From Flavobacterium sp. Root186 (GTDB lineage Bacteria > Bacteroidota > Bacteroidia > Flavobacteriales > Flavobacteriaceae), in NCBI RefSeq assembly GCF_001428525.1, contig NZ_LMHW01000001.1, forward strand, positions 310,705 through 374,704: DNA of 64,000 bases. Direction: 5' to 3'. The translations under genes were made by a program, and so were the position numbers. Within the stretch, counting starts at the first letter, position 1, and each line of letters starts with the position of its first letter. This document shows positions 61,201 through 64,000 of this stretch, one piece after another. The notes beneath the pieces are model-generated. The model did not search any database. It had not been told where the DNA came from and worked only from the letters and a program-made list of their open reading frames with translations.

Positions 61201-63132
61201 TTATTTTAAACCGGCGACTCCGATGTGAGTTGGGATTACTTCTTTTATACTTCCATCTGGATTAAACTCTAATTTATCGATGCAGACTTCACGATGAAAT
61301 CCTCCTGCATCTCCCATTTTAATTCCGGTTGGATACGAAAATCTATGATAAACGAGATACCATTCGTCTTTATTTGGAATTTGCAAAACTGAATTATGTC
61401 CCGTTGCGTGAATTCCAATATCTGGTTTTCCCTGAATCACAATATTATTTTTCGGAATTTCAATTGGCCCTAAAGGTGATTTTGAAGTTCCGTATCTCAC
61501 TTTATAATTCGGGCTTCTGGTATCGTCTTCGCTCCACAGGAAATAATACGTTCCTTTTCTGAAGAATATATAAGTTCCTTCGCGAAATGAATCATTAACA
61601 GCAATTACTTTTGTACTTTCTTTTTTAAGAGAAACCATATCTGCATTTAATTCAGCGGCACCCATGTACATGTTACCCCAGTATAAATAACTTTTTCCAC
61701 TTACCGGATCTGTAAAAACATCAGGATCTATTTCCTGACCGTCTTTTATGCCTTCAGGTCTTGTGTTTATTAATGCTTTTCCACTGTCTTTAAAAGGCCC
61801 TGTTGGGTTATCTGAAACTGCCACACCTATTTTTTGTGCTGCCGTGAAATAATAGAAATATTGGTATTTGCCTTTTATCTTTTTCTCTACAATACAAGGT
61901 GCCCACGCATTACGATTTGCCCAGCTTACATCTTTTCTAAGATCCAGAATAATTCCTTCGTCTTTCCAGTCTTTTAAATTATCTGAAGAAAAAGTCTTGA
62001 AGTAATTGCCCGACCAGCCGTCGAAACCATCGCTTGTTGGGTAGATATAATATTTTTTTGTTTTGTTGGAGTACAGAATTTCAGGATCGGCATAATAACC
62101 TTCTAAAACCGGGTTATTATTTACTTTTGGATATTTTTCGGGCATTCCCCATTTGTCTGTAATTCTCTTTAATTCAGAGCGTGTTATGGGTAAAATTGTA
62201 CCATGACGCGGATTAAAATCCATCGAAATATCATTATCGATTACCGTAAAGTTCTCCAAATCTTTGGTTTTAGTAAACTGATATCTCCCTTTTGTATAGA
62301 CATCGTACATCAGAATATATTCATCTGAGTTGTTTAGTTTAAAAACGCTGGAACCTTCAACACCATCTTTTGTCTGCTGCAGGTAATTATCATTTTCTGT
62401 CCATTTTCCCGAAGTCAAATCATTAGTTGTGGCAACTTTTATTCCTGCTGTTTCCGTTTCAGTTTTATAGAAAAGATGATAAACACCATCTTTTTCAATT
62501 ATATCGCCATCAATGCAGGCTCTTTCTGATTTTGGCACAAATAATAATTTTGGAGCACTTTCCAGAGCTGTGAAATCTTTATTCGCATAAGCGTAATAAA
62601 TTTTATCCGGGCCTCCTGCATATTGCAGACTAAAATAAATTAAATATTTTCCTGCTTTTGCATCATAAATAGTCTGCGGTGCCCAAACACGCTTTAGGTT
62701 TTCGTTTCCTGAAAAAGTTGTTTGAATATTTACCACGCTGCTTTTCCAGTTTACCAAATCGGTGCTTTTTAGCAAAACCATGGCACGATTGCTGTCCCAG
62801 CCTTTTGAGGAAGTCATGTCGGTTAAAACCATATAAAACGTTTTTCCGTCGTCTCCTCTTAAAATATGCGGATCGCGAACGCCTCCGGTTGAACTGATTA
62901 TTTTGCTGTCTAAAACGGGTTTATTATCATTGAGATGATAATAATGATAACCATCGGCACTTACGGCAAAACGAACGGCTTCTTCCTCGACAGAATTTCC
63001 GGTAAAGTATACAAACAAATAGGCTGTTAAATCTTTTTCTGCAATTACGGGCGGAATTCCTTTTGTATTCTGGGCTTGTAAAAAATTAAAAAATATCAAA
63101 AATAATACAAGACTAAAAGGTGTTTTCTTCAT
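61201..63132 (-). CDS. Exported protein with two tandem GH43-type five-bladed propellers
   Basis: 643 aa. Signal peptide about 1-20 (ends FLQAQ). First propeller about 28-345: GGVRDPHILRGDDGKTFYM gives the Asp-bearing strand, RVWAPQTIYD and ACIDGDIIEKDGVYHLFYK the middle blades, and KDGVEGSSVFK a candidate acid. Second propeller about 350-640: LEGYYADPEILYSNKTKKYY, NAWAPCIVEKKIKGKYQYFY, QEIDPDVFTDPVSGKSYLYW, a candidate acid Glu in SFREGTYIFFRKGTYYFLWS, and GTGHNSV-like ATGHNSVLQIP. Both blades sets look catalytically equipped. GH43 members cleave arabinose, xylose or galactose links. Overlaps the GH27 stop by one base (TAATG), so the two are co-translated. Confidence 0.88.
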   Translation of the reverse strand: MKKTPFSLVLFLIFFNFLQAQNTKGIPPVIAEKDLTAYLFVYFTGNSVEEEAVRFAVSADGYHYYHLNDNKPVLDSKIISSTGGVRDPHILRGDDGKTFYMVLTDMTSSKGWDSNRAMVLLKSTDLVNWKSSVVNIQTTFSGNENLKRVWAPQTIYDAKAGKYLIYFSLQYAGGPDKIYYAYANKDFTALESAPKLLFVPKSERACIDGDIIEKDGVYHLFYKTETETAGIKVATTNDLTSGKWTENDNYLQQTKDGVEGSSVFKLNNSDEYILMYDVYTKGRYQFTKTKDLENFTVIDNDISMDFNPRHGTILPITRSELKRITDKWGMPEKYPKVNNNPVLEGYYADPEILYSNKTKKYYIYPTSDGFDGWSGNYFKTFSSDNLKDWKDEGIILDLRKDVSWANRNAWAPCIVEKKIKGKYQYFYYFTAAQKIGVAVSDNPTGPFKDSGKALINTRPEGIKDGQEIDPDVFTDPVSGKSYLYWGNMYMGAAELNADMVSLKKESTKVIAVNDSFREGTYIFFRKGTYYFLWSEDDTRSPNYKVRYGTSKSPLGPIEIPKNNIVIQGKPDIGIHATGHNSVLQIPNKDEWYLVYHRFSYPTGIKMGDAGGFHREVCIDKLEFNPDGSIKEVIPTHIGVAGLK

Positions 63133-64000
63133 TATTTTTTACTTTTTAATTGATATAAAACAGAACTGTGCGGTTTTAAATCGGCTGCAAAAATGGCTGC
63201 TGTAACTTTAGATTTTTCGTTTGTCCACATATTCAAAACATCAGCTTCTCCCGAAATGCCAAGATCAGAAAGATTTACCGAAACATTTTGTGAAGCAATA
63301 TCAGAAATATTAAATAATGCCAGATAAATACTTCCGTCTTTTGGATTTTTTGAAGTCACGGCAATTTTGCCCTCTTTCTGAAAAAGCTGTTTTACACCTG
63401 TACTTTCATTATGCATTTTCACCACATTTTTGTTGGTTAATAATGATAAAGTAAAAGCGTCGTTACTCGGTAAATCCCCACCAAAAAACAATGGTGATTT
63501 GAAGATATTGAAAAACGTGATCAGCGTATATTGTTCGTCTTTTGTTAAACGAGTCATTCTGTCTTCGCCGCGTTCTCCTCTTACTGAAATACGACCAAGC
63601 GGAATCATATCGCAATCCGGCCATGTCCCCGGTGCAATATAGGGATACCATTTTTGCTCAACATCCATTAAATGAGTGATGTGCGGCCAAGTGTCCCAAA
63701 CATCATCTACCATACGCCACATATTGGCATGCGAGGTTACGTGTGGGGCGGCTTCGATTGGAGTTTCTCCAGGCGAAGTACTTAAAACAATTTTGCGTCC
63801 GCATTGGTCAATTGCATTTCTAATTAAGTTGATTTCGCCTTCGTGGTATGGTCTTGATAAATCGTCAATTTTAATAAAATCAACACCCCATTGCGCATAC
63901 AATTCAAAAATAGAATTGTAGTATTCCTGTGCTCCCGGTTTATCTGCAATAATTGTATAATTGTCTTTTAACCATTCGCATTGCAAAGCTGTGGTATAAA
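63132..64000 (-). CDS. GH27-like alpha-galactosidase, 5' end cut by window edge
   Basis: C-terminal 289 codons of a clan-D TIM-barrel glycosidase; the frame stays open to the right edge. GVDFIKIDDLSRP contains the nucleophile aspartate and ANMWRMVDDVWDTW the acid/base aspartate in the GH27 pattern. WPDCDMIPLGRISVRGERGE and LFFGGDLPSNDAFTLSLLTN follow. A C-terminal beta domain (about the last 85 residues) ends SVLYQLKSKK. The likely action is removal of alpha-galactose or, less likely, alpha-GalNAc/beta-arabinopyranose. With the double-GH43 protein downstream it points to an arabinose/galactose-rich side-chain substrate; the rest of the locus is outside the window. Confidence 0.88.
   Translation of the reverse strand, partial: YTTALQCEWLKDNYTIIADKPGAQEYYNSIFELYAQWGVDFIKIDDLSRPYHEGEINLIRNAIDQCGRKIVLSTSPGETPIEAAPHVTSHANMWRMVDDVWDTWPHITHLMDVEQKWYPYIAPGTWPDCDMIPLGRISVRGERGEDRMTRLTKDEQYTLITFFNIFKSPLFFGGDLPSNDAFTLSLLTNKNVVKMHNESTGVKQLFQKEGKIAVTSKNPKDGSIYLALFNISDIASQNVSVNLSDLGISGEADVLNMWTNEKSKVTAAIFAADLKPHSSVLYQLKSKK

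Overview
The window comes from a Bacteroidota genome, most likely a Flavobacterium or close relative. The evidence is AT-rich sequence, SusC/SusD pairs, FecR/ECF-sigma and hybrid two-component regulators, type IX secretion (T9SS) C-terminal sorting domains ending in KRFIKK-like tails, TAnnTTTG-type -7 promoter elements, and A-rich leaders without Shine-Dalgarno sequences. Both ends cut through genes. I saw no tRNA, rRNA, CRISPR array, prophage or transposase.

Layout. (1) 1-6.2 kb, minus strand: ECF sigma factor, FecR anti-sigma factor, an STN-domain SusC transducer and a SusD lipoprotein that runs off the left edge; this is a sigma/anti-sigma-controlled glycan uptake locus. (2) 6.5-9.7 kb: a secreted PI-PLC-like phosphodiesterase and a secreted metallophosphoesterase, facing each other. 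(3) 10.3-25.2 kb, minus strand: four T9SS-secreted modular enzymes (HExxHxxGxxH metallopeptidase, GH18 chitinase, GH64 beta-1,3-glucanase, GH16 beta-glucanase) behind a membrane beta-propeller/LuxR regulator. Together they look like a fungal or oomycete cell-wall attack cluster. (4) 25.6-27.8 kb: housekeeping HAD, NUDIX and NTF2-like genes. (5) 27.9-49.8 kb: a polysaccharide utilisation locus with uronic-acid logic: DUF4861 protein, LacI regulator, YhcH protein, SDR oxidoreductase, mannonate dehydratase UxuA, secreted beta-helix protein, hybrid two-component regulator, SusC/SusD, GH88 unsaturated glucuronyl hydrolase and two GH2 enzymes. (6) 49.9-52 kb: DUF2911 protein and a serine hydrolase. 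(7) 52.1-59.2 kb: a PaoABC-like periplasmic molybdenum hydroxylase with a cysteine desulfurase, a MocA/MobA-like nucleotidyltransferase and XdhC, apparently a self-contained enzyme-plus-maturation module. (8) 59.5-61 kb: YegP-like protein, XRE regulator and two small membrane proteins. (9) 61.2-64 kb, minus strand: a double-GH43 protein and a GH27 enzyme cut by the right edge.

How the parts work together. In the uronate locus, outer-membrane SusC/D would import glucuronate-containing oligosaccharides. GH88 and the GH2 enzymes would release (unsaturated) uronic acid and neutral sugars, and the SDR and UxuA would convert fructuronate via mannonate to 2-keto-3-deoxygluconate. A uronate isomerase and KDG kinase/aldolase are not in the window. 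In the cell-wall cluster, the peptidase, chitinase and glucanases share CBM6, ricin-like and crystallin-like modules that would hold them on the same target.

The most unusual non-coding signal is a set of long, often nested inverted repeats placed directly after stop codons in at least ten intergenic gaps, belonging to several sequence families. The most unusual coding signal is a full-length LacI-family reading frame with no ATG, GTG or TTG upstream of its DNA-binding domain.
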